Under the pieces are notes generated by a model. The model did not search any database. It had not been told where the DNA came from and saw nothing but the letters and a program-made list of their open reading frames with translations. The position numbers and the translations under genes are program-made. This document shows, piece by piece, positions 19,401-25,928 of a stretch of 64,000 bases of DNA. Positions within the stretch are counted from its first letter, which is position 1. Each line of letters opens with the position of its first letter. This DNA comes from Abyssalbus ytuae (lineage in GTDB: Bacteria > Bacteroidota > Bacteroidia > Flavobacteriales > Flavobacteriaceae), in assembly GCF_022807975.1 (NCBI RefSeq), contig NZ_CP094358.1:248001-312000 (forward strand), written 5' to 3'.

Positions 19401-20557
19401 ATGGTTCTTTGAAAATGTTTTTTCATCCTGAAGGGTATTTTGATGTAACAGGCACTCCCCCGTCGGGGGAGTTGGAGGGGGCTTATGTATACCAATACAA
19501 AGACCACTTAGGGAATATACGACTCTCCTACTCAGACAGTGACAATAACGGTATCATCTCTGCGAATGCAGAGATCATAGAGGAAAATAATTATTATCCT
19601 TTTGGACTTAAACATAAAGGGTATAATAATAACGTATCTGCCAATGCTAATAGTGTGGCTAGTAAGTTTAAGTTTGGAGGAAAAGAATTAAGTGAAGAGT
19701 TAGGTTTAAACACCTATGATTTTGGAGCTCGTAATTATGATCCGGCTATTGGAAGATGGATGAATCTTGACCCATTAGCTGAGAAAATGCGTAGGCACTC
19801 ACCTTATAACTACGCTTTCAACAACCCTATCAATTTTACTGATCCTGATGGAATGGCACCTTGGTGGATAAATAATGGAGATGGCACTTGGACTGCTGAA
19901 GCAGGAGATAGTGCATGGTCTTTAGCACAAGATGCTGGAATATCAGCTGAAGAGGCTAACAAAATTGTTGAAAGTCAGCTAGGGTCTAACTACATAGGAG
20001 AAGACGGTCAACTGAAATCCGATGTAGAAGTTGGTGATGTTGTAACGGTTACTAATTTTTCCGATAAAAGTAATTCTACGCCAAATGAAAGTTCAGTAAA
20101 CATATCAGAATCAGAATCCTCTCCAGCACTTAGCTTTGAAAAAGGACAAGAAGTAAATATGAAAGTAACTAGCAAAACTTGGGGAGAAATAACCGCTGGT
20201 CCACTAGGAGCCAATTATAATCAACTATCTATAGAATATAATGGTGAAAAAATTGAATCAAGTGGTGTAGCTACAGGAGCAGGTTTAGGAACAGAATTTT
20301 TAACTAAAACAGGAGGAGATACAGTTACGTTTCATACAGATATGTCTGGAGGTTCATTACTAGAAGTTTTTAATCAAACAGGATTAACCATTTCTAAGTC
20401 AGGTGGTGCAGTAGTTTCATTTGGAACAATAACAGGTTATGATAGTGCGCAAAAAATGAATAAATTATGGTCTGTAAAAGTAAGAGGATCAGGACTTAAA
20501 GGAGGAGTATCCTCAGACAGATCAACAGCACCTTTCAAAGAAAAAAATAAAAAATAG
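16463..20557 (+). CDS. DUF6443/RHS-core protein B with variable C-terminal domain
   Basis: Signal peptide at residues 1-18 (ending MVIGQ). A DUF6443-type region (ESITYYDGLGRPKQNIAIRA) comes first, then YD repeats. The RHS-associated core is at about 1050-1135 (KFGGKELSEELGLNTYDFGA, RNYDPAIGRWMNLDPLAE, YNYAFNNPINFTDPDGM). After DPDGM come about 230 variable residues: a LysM-like segment (AGDSAWSLAQDAGISAEEAN, then VGDVVTV), a Ser/Glu linker, and an unrecognised Gly-rich domain ending KEKNKK. In RHS polymorphic toxins this position carries the effector. The DNA between about 17720 and 19480 is more GC-rich than both ends, consistent with an exchanged tip. The two small membrane genes that follow could be immunity genes. 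Confidence 0.85.
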   Translation: MKKILVILALVFPLMVIGQTQTENYIKTTHYQTEEQNENTTLENDEKIESITYYDGLGRPKQNIAIRAGGNNQDIITPIVYDEFGRQAKEYLPYSNVSQQNSSQHYRDNNSLINNLNNYYTSKHSEDIEVNNENPYSEKVFEPSPLNRVEKQGAPGFAWKANLDNNLDHTIKYKYNLNTPEDEVKKFEVVFTNGVASLNLNEDYQTNSLYKNIIKNENWKQSDGNNNTVHEFKNDLGRVILKRSFNENEPHDVYYVYDNYGNLIYVIPPLASDNVFELITKPRPYVYNQSISIYDLLINDDGNPVSGGGSVRITIENSELNIIFGGGFTQATIDVTKTYPINAIHPIPDMNLGYLDVNEQSNRYTVYIENNQIKFIDNNPGTSGFSGFNHTFIKPLDSSLFSSVITDELELNEAILENLCYQYKYDKRNRLIEKKIPGKEKEYIVYNKLDQPVLTQDANLRKNHQWFFSKYDAFGRVVYTGVYTHTGEATQSEMQTELNAHYAGENPPKQFEEKLGSEGSYHYYSNVTFPTANLELLTVNYYDNHTFNKVGLTLPTGSIYEQAIATNVKGLATGAKVRVLGTNNWITTITVYDKKGRAIYVAGKNDYLGTTDIVQTKYDFTGKILKTRTRHQKGSEGEIVTLDVFTYDQAGRLKTQVQCIGDDCNDVATKANLTFNATVSTTQNHVAFNSITLSPGFHVVATSNLSFSAKIEPGGELITENTYDELGQLVQKKVGGSNGAGGLQTIDYSYNIRGWLKQINNPASLGTDLFGFAINYNVPTESLGATALYNGNISETIWKTANDNVKRAYGYQYDALNRITIATGNSNASYYNLGSTTNPVEYDKNGNITKLFRKGHTNEAATSFGTMDILDYGYDNGNKLVKVTDTGNTSYGFKDGANTNDDFEYDANGNLKIDRNKGITNIAYNHLNLPVQVDINNNTDNGTISYIYDAAGMKLRKIAVDNNTSITTTTDYAGNYIYKNGSLKMFFHPEGYFDVTGTPPSGELEGAYVYQYKDHLGNIRLSYSDSDNNGIISANAEIIEENNYYPFGLKHKGYNNNVSANANSVASKFKFGGKELSEELGLNTYDFGARNYDPAIGRWMNLDPLAEKMRRHSPYNYAFNNPINFTDPDGMAPWWINNGDGTWTAEAGDSAWSLAQDAGISAEEANKIVESQLGSNYIGEDGQLKSDVEVGDVVTVTNFSDKSNSTPNESSVNISESESSPALSFEKGQEVNMKVTSKTWGEITAGPLGANYNQLSIEYNGEKIESSGVATGAGLGTEFLTKTGGDTVTFHTDMSGGSLLEVFNQTGLTISKSGGAVVSFGTITGYDSAQKMNKLWSVKVRGSGLKGGVSSDRSTAPFKEKNKK
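19454..19482 (+). repeat. REP-like palindrome inserted in frame in the RHS gene
   Basis: Arms ACTCCCCCG and CGGGGGAGT flank a single T, followed by TGGAGGGGGC. The GC content is far above its surroundings. It encodes T-P-P-S-G-E-L-E-G-A between two conserved RHS strands. It looks like a small palindromic repeat tolerated in frame. Confidence 0.55.
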
Positions 20558-20561
20558 AAGA

Positions 20562-20864
20562 ATGAAAAAAATATCATTAGTCACTAAATTAATTTTAAGC
20601 ATTATTGTTTTAATTACATTAACATATGCAACAATCCATTTTTTTGTTGATGCGCCTTTATCTTTTATTAACGAGAGGACTCATTACATGCTAATGGGGC
20701 TTAATTTTATTGTTTTAATATATCTTATTTATCGTGTTTTTAATTTTAAAAACACATCTATAGAAACCAAGGTTTTATGGACTTTTTTGCTAATTTTAAT
20801 CAGCCCATCCATGTTATATTATATTTGGGTAACTGATGATAAAAAAGTTATAAATGAAAAGTAA
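20562..20864 (+). CDS. Small three-helix membrane protein, candidate immunity protein
   Basis: A 100 aa protein with three predicted membrane segments (about 8-28, 42-60 and 68-88) and a short charged tail. It begins 4 nt after the RHS-core gene. The position directly behind an RHS variable tip is where cognate immunity genes normally lie. No family was recognised, so the immunity role is inferred from position and small size alone. Confidence 0.5.
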   Translation: MKKISLVTKLILSIIVLITLTYATIHFFVDAPLSFINERTHYMLMGLNFIVLIYLIYRVFNFKNTSIETKVLWTFLLILISPSMLYYIWVTDDKKVINEK

Positions 20865-20882
20865 TCTGTATACTCTATTATC

Positions 20883-21074
20883 ATGAAAGGTCATTTTGGT
20901 ATTTTTGAAATGATTGGTTCAATAATTTTGTTATTAATTGATCCTAACAGAAGAGATAATAAGAAGTATCTTGACCCAAGGTATTTAAAAATTAACAGAA
21001 TTGTTGGAATAGTGATAGTAATTATAATTTTGGGAGTTATTCTATATCAGGTTAAAAAGGTTTTGTTAAAATAA
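20883..21074 (+). CDS. Small membrane protein next to RHS gene
   Basis: A 63 aa protein with two hydrophobic segments (about 7-20 and 38-58) and a basic, Asp/Arg-rich loop between them (DPNRRDNKKYLDPRYLK). It lies 18 nt after the previous small gene. The family is unknown. It could be a second immunity gene or a spare one left by an earlier RHS tip. The AT-rich composition matches the variable part of the RHS gene. Confidence 0.45.
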   Translation: MKGHFGIFEMIGSIILLLIDPNRRDNKKYLDPRYLKINRIVGIVIVIIILGVILYQVKKVLLK

Positions 21075-21085
21075 CTGAATACCCT

Positions 21086-21345
21086 TTGCTCCGCTAAGTC
21101 TCCCGCCTTAGCGGAAAAATAAAGTAAAAAAGCCACAACCGTCCACACTTGTGCAAAACGTAAAAAAAGAGACAAGACCACAACCCTAAAAAGTTGTGGT
21201 TTTTTACAATGTTTCCCTTTCATTCATCCACTACAGAAAAAATACTGTGTAGTCATTTTAGGATTAAGAAAAAGAAGTTGTATAATTATATCAGGATTTC
21301 TTCAGTAACCTGTATAGTTATTTTAGGACAGGTCACCTTCACCTT
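21086..21345 (+). repeat. Structured repeat element, copy A
   Basis: It starts with hairpin CCGCTAAG (21091-21098) / CTTAGCGG (21107-21114), then an A-rich spacer, a terminator hairpin, and a tail with CTACA...TGTAG and CCTGT...ACAGG pairings. It aligns along its length with copy B, about 350 bp downstream. Paired positions differ in both arms between the copies, as expected of a conserved RNA structure. Confidence 0.75.
21178..21205 (+). terminator. Rho-independent terminator in copy A
   Basis: Stem CCACAAC / GTTGTGG, loop of 8 nt, followed by six T. It would end the transcript of the RHS and small membrane genes. Confidence 0.8.
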
Positions 21346-21348
21346 TCC

Positions 21349-21423
21349 TTCATAGATACTTCATAGATACTCCATAGATACTCCATAGATACTTCATATA
21401 TAGTTCACCTTAGTTCACCATAG
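21349..21423. repeat. 11-bp tandem repeats, one helical turn apart
   Basis: Five 11-bp units of the form TT/CCATAGATAC (21349-21403) are followed by two 10-bp units TTCACC(T/A)TAG. All begin with TTCA or TCCA. Regular spacing near one DNA turn would place all units on the same face of the helix. Confidence 0.8.
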
Positions 21424-21438
21424 TTAACCTTTTGCTAT

Positions 21439-21692
21439 CCCGCTCCGCAGTAGTTGCACTGCTGCGGAAGAATAAAAGTAAAGAAACCACAACCGTCCAC
21501 ACTTGTGTAAAACGTAAAAAAGAGACAAGACTACAACCCTAAAAAGTTGTAGTTTTTTATACAATGTTTCCCCTTCTCCAGTCCACTACAAAAAAAATAC
21601 TGTGTAGCCATTTTAGGATTAAGAAAAAGAGTTGTATAATTATATCAGGATTTATTTAACAACCTGTATAGTGATTTTAGGACGGGTCATAC
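21439..21692 (+). repeat. Structured repeat element, copy B
   Basis: Same order of parts as copy A. The first hairpin is CCGCAGTAGT (21445-21454) / ACTGCTGCGG (21458-21467), a 10-bp stem with one G-T pair whose sequence differs from copy A while pairing is kept. Most of the linear sequence outside stems is unchanged. Confidence 0.75.
21531..21558 (+). terminator. Rho-independent terminator in copy B
   Basis: Stem CTACAAC / GTTGTAG followed by six T. Compared with copy A, one base pair has changed in both arms (C-G to T-A), so the pairing is conserved. Confidence 0.8.
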
Positions 21693-21862
21693 TGGTTCCC
21701 AAAGAAATTTTGTTCTTCTGACTTCATAAATTGCTTTCAGTCTGGATCATTAATAAAATTAATTGCCAAAGATTTATAAATATCACTTACAAACACCCTG
21801 TTTCGTTTTAATAACTATAATAAAATAGCTACATTTAAAACTAATTTTAGTATAACTTTCTA

Positions 21863-22594
21863 ATGAAAAAACTTATAGCTCTTTTTTCAATTTCATTACT
21901 GTTTTATCACTGTAAACCCGTTATAGTCAACCAGGAAGTCAAAACCGCCACCATCACCTCCCTGGAATTAGGCAACATCGGCTTACCCGGCAGGAGTCTG
22001 CTGGAATATAAATTTAACACCACAGCCATACCCGCCCTGGACAATAAAATACGAGTACAGGTGCAACCCGCAACGTTTAACAAAGCAAAATTCAACATCT
22101 ATTTAAAAGCCTCACCGGCCAATAAATTAAACCTGCAATATGTAGATTCCTCCGATAGCAAACCCCGGTTTGCAGAGTTAAAAATTATTGACAAAGCCGC
22201 TTACATAAATTCCATCAATAAAGACAACGAAGTCCTTAACTACCTTAAAAACCAACAGGACGCCAAAGCCGTTACCTCATTATCACTAGCCCTGCCTCAT
22301 GCACAGCTAAACCTTATTAACAATGCCGAAAGCGTATTTTTAATATACAACGGCCAATTAAAAAAATCATACCTTCAAATTGCAGATAAAACAGGGAATA
22401 TAACCCCTGTTTATTTTGGCGATGGTGTACCCTTTGCGTATAGTACATCCGGTTTTTGCTGGCAGGAAAATGAAAACCACCAGGCTGTCATAGCCGATAT
22501 TACCGATGCATGGAACCCCTGCCCTTCCAAAACCTACCGCAAGGCCTCAAGAGCCGTAAAACAACAAAAAGAAATAAATTATTTCAAACTATAG
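21863..22594 (+). CDS. Secreted or lipid-anchored protein of unknown function
   Basis: A 243 aa protein with an N-terminal signal (MKKLIALFSISLLFYHCKP). A Cys at 17 could be lipidated, but the preceding His makes the lipobox poor. The rest looks like an all-beta domain (about 25-100) and a second domain to 243 with two late cysteines (GFCWQE, NPCPSK). No family was recognised. It is 1 nt from the next lipoprotein gene and part of the run leading into the second secretion arm. One unproven idea is that it serves as a pilotin or anchor, since the secretin has no obvious one. Confidence 0.55.
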   Translation: MKKLIALFSISLLFYHCKPVIVNQEVKTATITSLELGNIGLPGRSLLEYKFNTTAIPALDNKIRVQVQPATFNKAKFNIYLKASPANKLNLQYVDSSDSKPRFAELKIIDKAAYINSINKDNEVLNYLKNQQDAKAVTSLSLALPHAQLNLINNAESVFLIYNGQLKKSYLQIADKTGNITPVYFGDGVPFAYSTSGFCWQENENHQAVIADITDAWNPCPSKTYRKASRAVKQQKEINYFKL

Positions 22595-22595
22595 T

Positions 22596-23534
22596 ATGAA
22601 TACCATTTGCAAAATACTTACCGCATGCCTGGCACTTATAGTAGCCACCGGCTGTGACGATATTATTGAGGTTACCGACATATCCGGCAAAACCGTTACC
22701 CTTATTGCCCCGGCCCAAGGAGCTACCGTACAAACCAACCTGATTACCTTTACCTGGGAAAAAGTAGACGATGCCACACAATATACCCTGCAGGTAGCAA
22801 AACCCGATTTTGAAACCGCCGCGCAGGTAGTGGTAGACAGCACTATGAGTACTACGGCTTTTTCACAGGAATTATTGCCTGGCAACTACGAGTGGAGGGT
22901 GAAAGCCCTTAACAGCGGCTACGAAACAAACTATTATTCTAATAATTTTATAGTTGCGGAAACAGATGGCCTGGCGGGAAATACCCTTATATTAAACTCG
23001 CCCGCAAACAACTTTGCAACCAACCAAACCGAAGTTACCCTTAATTGGCAGGCACTAACCGATGCTACCGAATACCGGGTACAGGTGCTGGACGATACAG
23101 AAGAAGTGGTTCTGGATGAAACGGTTACGGAAACCAGCATAGAAATAACCTTTACAGGAGAAGGTACTTTTACCTGGCAGGTAAGGGCACAGAATAACAG
23201 TGAGAGCACTTTGTACAGCAAAAGAAACATTACTATAGATACTACCGGGCCCAACACCCCGCAACCCTCAGCTCCTGCCGATGATGCTACGGAAAGTGCA
23301 GGAAGCATAAATTTTAGCTGGATCCGCGAAGCAATTGCCGGTAGTGAAGAACTGGACAGTATTTACATTTACACCGATGAAACACTGGAAACCCTCTTTT
23401 TAAAAGATGTAGGTACCGATAAAAATTTTTCAACCGATTTACAGGCAGATACCTATTACTGGAATGTAAAAGCTTTTGATACCGCCGGTAACGAGAGTGA
23501 AACCTCTCTAACATTTAACCTGACTATAAACTAA
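22596..23534 (+). CDS. Lipoprotein with three fibronectin-III-like domains
   Basis: Lipobox LIVATGC at about residues 14-20, then three similar beta-sandwich repeats at about 30-120, 130-215 and 218-312. Each has the pattern P-x-x-x-A-x-x-x-x-x-x-I-x-F-x-W followed later by Y-x-W-x-V-(K/R)-A. This is typical of cell-surface adhesion or docking proteins. The DNA is less AT-rich than the RHS genes. It overlaps neither neighbour but is only 1 nt from the previous gene and 7 nt from the next, so it is likely in one operon. Confidence 0.75.
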   Translation: MNTICKILTACLALIVATGCDDIIEVTDISGKTVTLIAPAQGATVQTNLITFTWEKVDDATQYTLQVAKPDFETAAQVVVDSTMSTTAFSQELLPGNYEWRVKALNSGYETNYYSNNFIVAETDGLAGNTLILNSPANNFATNQTEVTLNWQALTDATEYRVQVLDDTEEVVLDETVTETSIEITFTGEGTFTWQVRAQNNSESTLYSKRNITIDTTGPNTPQPSAPADDATESAGSINFSWIREAIAGSEELDSIYIYTDETLETLFLKDVGTDKNFSTDLQADTYYWNVKAFDTAGNESETSLTFNLTIN

Positions 23535-23541
23535 AATAATT

Positions 23542-24582
23542 ATGAAAATGAAAAAAATACTTCTACTCACCTCAACTCTTCTTTGTACTATCATACAAGC
23601 ACAAAATATCGATTTAAATAACGGAACGGATTATATAAGAGTTCAAAAAAACGGTTTATCAACATTCTCCAGGGCTTTTGGTTTAAATGATTCTAATCAA
23701 CTTTATATAGGCAGTGTTGAAGAAAGCATCGGGAATATTTATTTATTTAATAAGGGAACTGATTATTTAATGACACTAACACCCAATGGCAATGTGGGTA
23801 TTGGTACTACCACCCCACAATCAAAAATACATATAAAAGAACCATTAGGCGGAGCTGCCATGTCAATCGAAAGAGGAGGTAAAATATGGAATCTATCTAT
23901 CCAACATACTGGAGACAATTTATTTTTAAAAAACACCTCAGATCCTGATAATCCCTTCTTTACTTTCACAAAAGATGGAAAATTTGGCATTAATACAACA
24001 AATCCGGAATCATTTCTTCATATAAATCAATCCATAAGACACAATGGTTTAACAATTTCAGAAGATGATAATTCTTTAAAAATAAAACTCCATCTCGCAA
24101 AATTGGATGATGGTAGAGAGTATGGCTTTTTTGATTTAGGAGGTAATACAAAGATAAGAGGAAACGGAGAGCTATCTACTTTTGATGGTAGTATAGCAAT
24201 CGGCACCACCTCTACCGGTTCTCATAAACTCGCAGTAGAAGGATCTATAGGGGCACGCGAAATAAAAGTACAGGCTACCGGCTGGAGCGACTTTGTTTTT
24301 GAAAACGATTATAACCTCCCTACCCTGAAAGAAGTAGAACAACATATAAAACAAAAGGGGCATTTAAAGGATATTCCCAGTGCCGCCCAAGTAGAAGAAA
24401 ACGGGATCCTTTTAGGAGAGATGGATGCTAAACTCCTCCAAAAAATTGAAGAACTTACTCTTTATACTATTCAACAGCAAAAAGAAATTGAAAAACTTAA
24501 AAAAGAAAATAAATCTTTAAAAGAAATTTCTGCTAAACTTACTGAAATACAATCCAGATTAGAAAAATTAGAATCCAAATAA
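23542..24582 (+). CDS. Tail-fiber-like secreted protein, paralog 5
   Basis: Two ATG codons (23542, 23548) are possible; both give a signal peptide ending TIIQAQ. The body has VGIGTTTP and GINTTNP turns. The C-terminal module (about 240-300: GWSDFVFENDYNLPTLKEVE, IPSAAQVEENGI, LLQKIEELTLY) is a different version from paralogs 1-4 but closely matches paralog 6. A 45-residue Lys/Glu coiled coil closes the protein. Confidence 0.75.
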   Translation: MKMKKILLLTSTLLCTIIQAQNIDLNNGTDYIRVQKNGLSTFSRAFGLNDSNQLYIGSVEESIGNIYLFNKGTDYLMTLTPNGNVGIGTTTPQSKIHIKEPLGGAAMSIERGGKIWNLSIQHTGDNLFLKNTSDPDNPFFTFTKDGKFGINTTNPESFLHINQSIRHNGLTISEDDNSLKIKLHLAKLDDGREYGFFDLGGNTKIRGNGELSTFDGSIAIGTTSTGSHKLAVEGSIGAREIKVQATGWSDFVFENDYNLPTLKEVEQHIKQKGHLKDIPSAAQVEENGILLGEMDAKLLQKIEELTLYTIQQQKEIEKLKKENKSLKEISAKLTEIQSRLEKLESK

Positions 24583-24594
24583 CATTAATTTCAC

Positions 24595-25431
24595 ATGAAA
24601 AAATATATTTTATTACTAATTATATGCTTTTTCTCAGCACATATGTACGCTCAAATTATAATTGCTAACCCAGAAAATGATGAGTATCAAGGAGGACAAC
24701 TAAGATTAATGAATAGCAATGAAAATTACAATCTTTGGGATATAGATAATTATGCAGGGAATCTACGTTTTTTTCATTCAGGTAAAGTCTTTTTTAATCT
24801 TTATCCGGATGGTAAAATAAGTTTAGTAGATGCACTGGTAAAAATAGGTAAAGCAACAGATACTGATAATTACTCCCCGGGAGTAGTCTATAGTTATAGT
24901 GATGATTTTTTATATGATGGCCAATATATTAATCATTACGGGTTTGGGTTTCATGGTTATCAGGATAGCTCCACAAACTATGCTGAGCCAACCAACTCAT
25001 ACGTCTCTGGATATTTTGGAATTGATTTTTTTACCGGTGGCACTAATAGAATGCGAATCAGTCGTGACGGAATAGTTAGTATTGGTACCCCAAACAGGCA
25101 GGAAGGATATAAACTTGCAGTTGATGGAAAAGTAAAAGCCAAAGAAATAAAAGTAGAAACCGGCTGGAGCGACTTTGTTTTTGAAAAAGATTATCATCTC
25201 CCTACCCTGGAAGAAGTGGAGCAACATATAAAACAAAAAGGGCACTTAAAAGATATTCCCAGTGCAGCCCAGGTAGAAGAAAACGGGATCTTTTTAGGGG
25301 AAATGGATGCTAAACTCCTCCAAAAAATTGAAGAACTTACTCTTTATACTATTGAGCAGGAAAAAAGAATAAAAAAATTAGAAGAAAACAATAAAAAACT
25401 TCTGAAATTAGTTGAAAAACTCAGTAAGTAA
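24595..25431 (+). CDS. Tail-fiber-like secreted protein, paralog 6
   Basis: Signal peptide at residues 1-19 (ending MYAQ). The shortest paralog (278 aa), with few IGT turns and a body rich in Tyr, Asp and Gly. It shares the paralog-5 type C-terminal module and ends in a short coiled coil. The secretion arm begins 29 nt downstream with the GspC-like gene, so cargo and machine genes may share a transcript. Confidence 0.75.
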   Translation: MKKYILLLIICFFSAHMYAQIIIANPENDEYQGGQLRLMNSNENYNLWDIDNYAGNLRFFHSGKVFFNLYPDGKISLVDALVKIGKATDTDNYSPGVVYSYSDDFLYDGQYINHYGFGFHGYQDSSTNYAEPTNSYVSGYFGIDFFTGGTNRMRISRDGIVSIGTPNRQEGYKLAVDGKVKAKEIKVETGWSDFVFEKDYHLPTLEEVEQHIKQKGHLKDIPSAAQVEENGIFLGEMDAKLLQKIEELTLYTIEQEKRIKKLEENNKKLLKLVEKLSK

Positions 25432-25460
25432 CCAACCGGCAGCCGACATCCGGCAATAAA

Positions 25461-25928
25461 ATGAAAAACAAAAGAAACACATACCTGCTGCTTATCCTTG
25501 TAATTGTTATCTGGGGTATAATTGCTTATAAAATAATAAGCTCTTTAGGCAACAACAGTACCCCGGCCGGGCCTGAACAAAAGTTTGAGGTGTCTTTTAA
25601 TCCGAAACCTGTAAAAGGCATAGACACCTTTAGTATTAAAGCCAATTACAGGGACCCTTTTTTAGGTACTGTTGAAAAACCGAAATCCGTAATTGTTTCC
25701 AAACCTAAAACTACCCAACCTCCTGAAATTGAAATTCCCGTTTCTTATTCCGGTTTTATAAAGGATAAAAAAACAAGGGAAAAGATATTTTTTGTACACA
25801 TTAACGGTATGCAACACCTGATGAAGGCCAACAAGGAAATTAACGGGGTGAAACTGGTTAGTGGAAACGATAAGGAAATAACTGTTCTCCTTAACAAAAA
25901 ACGTAAGATTATAAAAATAAGCCATTGA
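25461..25928 (+). CDS. GspC/PilP-like inner-membrane protein
   Basis: A 155 aa protein with one membrane segment at about residues 7-28, a Pro/Lys-rich linker containing YRDPFLG, and a small beta domain at about 90-150 (SYSGFIKDKKTREKIFFVHI). This matches the plan of GspC and PilP, whose periplasmic HR-type domain contacts the secretin. It is the first gene of the second secretion arm. The ATG of the next gene overlaps its stop (TGATG). Confidence 0.7.
   Translation: MKNKRNTYLLLILVIVIWGIIAYKIISSLGNNSTPAGPEQKFEVSFNPKPVKGIDTFSIKANYRDPFLGTVEKPKSVIVSKPKTTQPPEIEIPVSYSGFIKDKKTREKIFFVHINGMQHLMKANKEINGVKLVSGNDKEITVLLNKKRKIIKISH

Larger units (their letters stand above)
21075..21862. other. 788-bp noncoding region with duplicated structured repeat
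   Basis: No open frame of interest on either strand. It contains two copies of a 250-bp element (21086-21345 and 21439-21692), each with a hairpin and a terminator, and between them an 11-bp tandem array. The last 170 bp form the leader of the lipoprotein gene at 21863. Confidence 0.8.

Noticed and set aside
16463-20557. T6SS-delivered RHS effector
   Set aside because: No PAAR or VgrG domain and no T6SS genes in the window; the protein starts with a Sec signal peptide.
9048-25431. Prophage or phage tail module, suggested by tail-fiber-like proteins
   Set aside because: No capsid, terminase, portal, tail tube, integrase or lysis genes; each protein has a Sec signal peptide, unlike phage tail fibres.
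9048-25431. Type IX secretion cargo
   Set aside because: No C-terminal type A or B sorting domain is visible; the tail-fiber proteins end in charged coiled coils.
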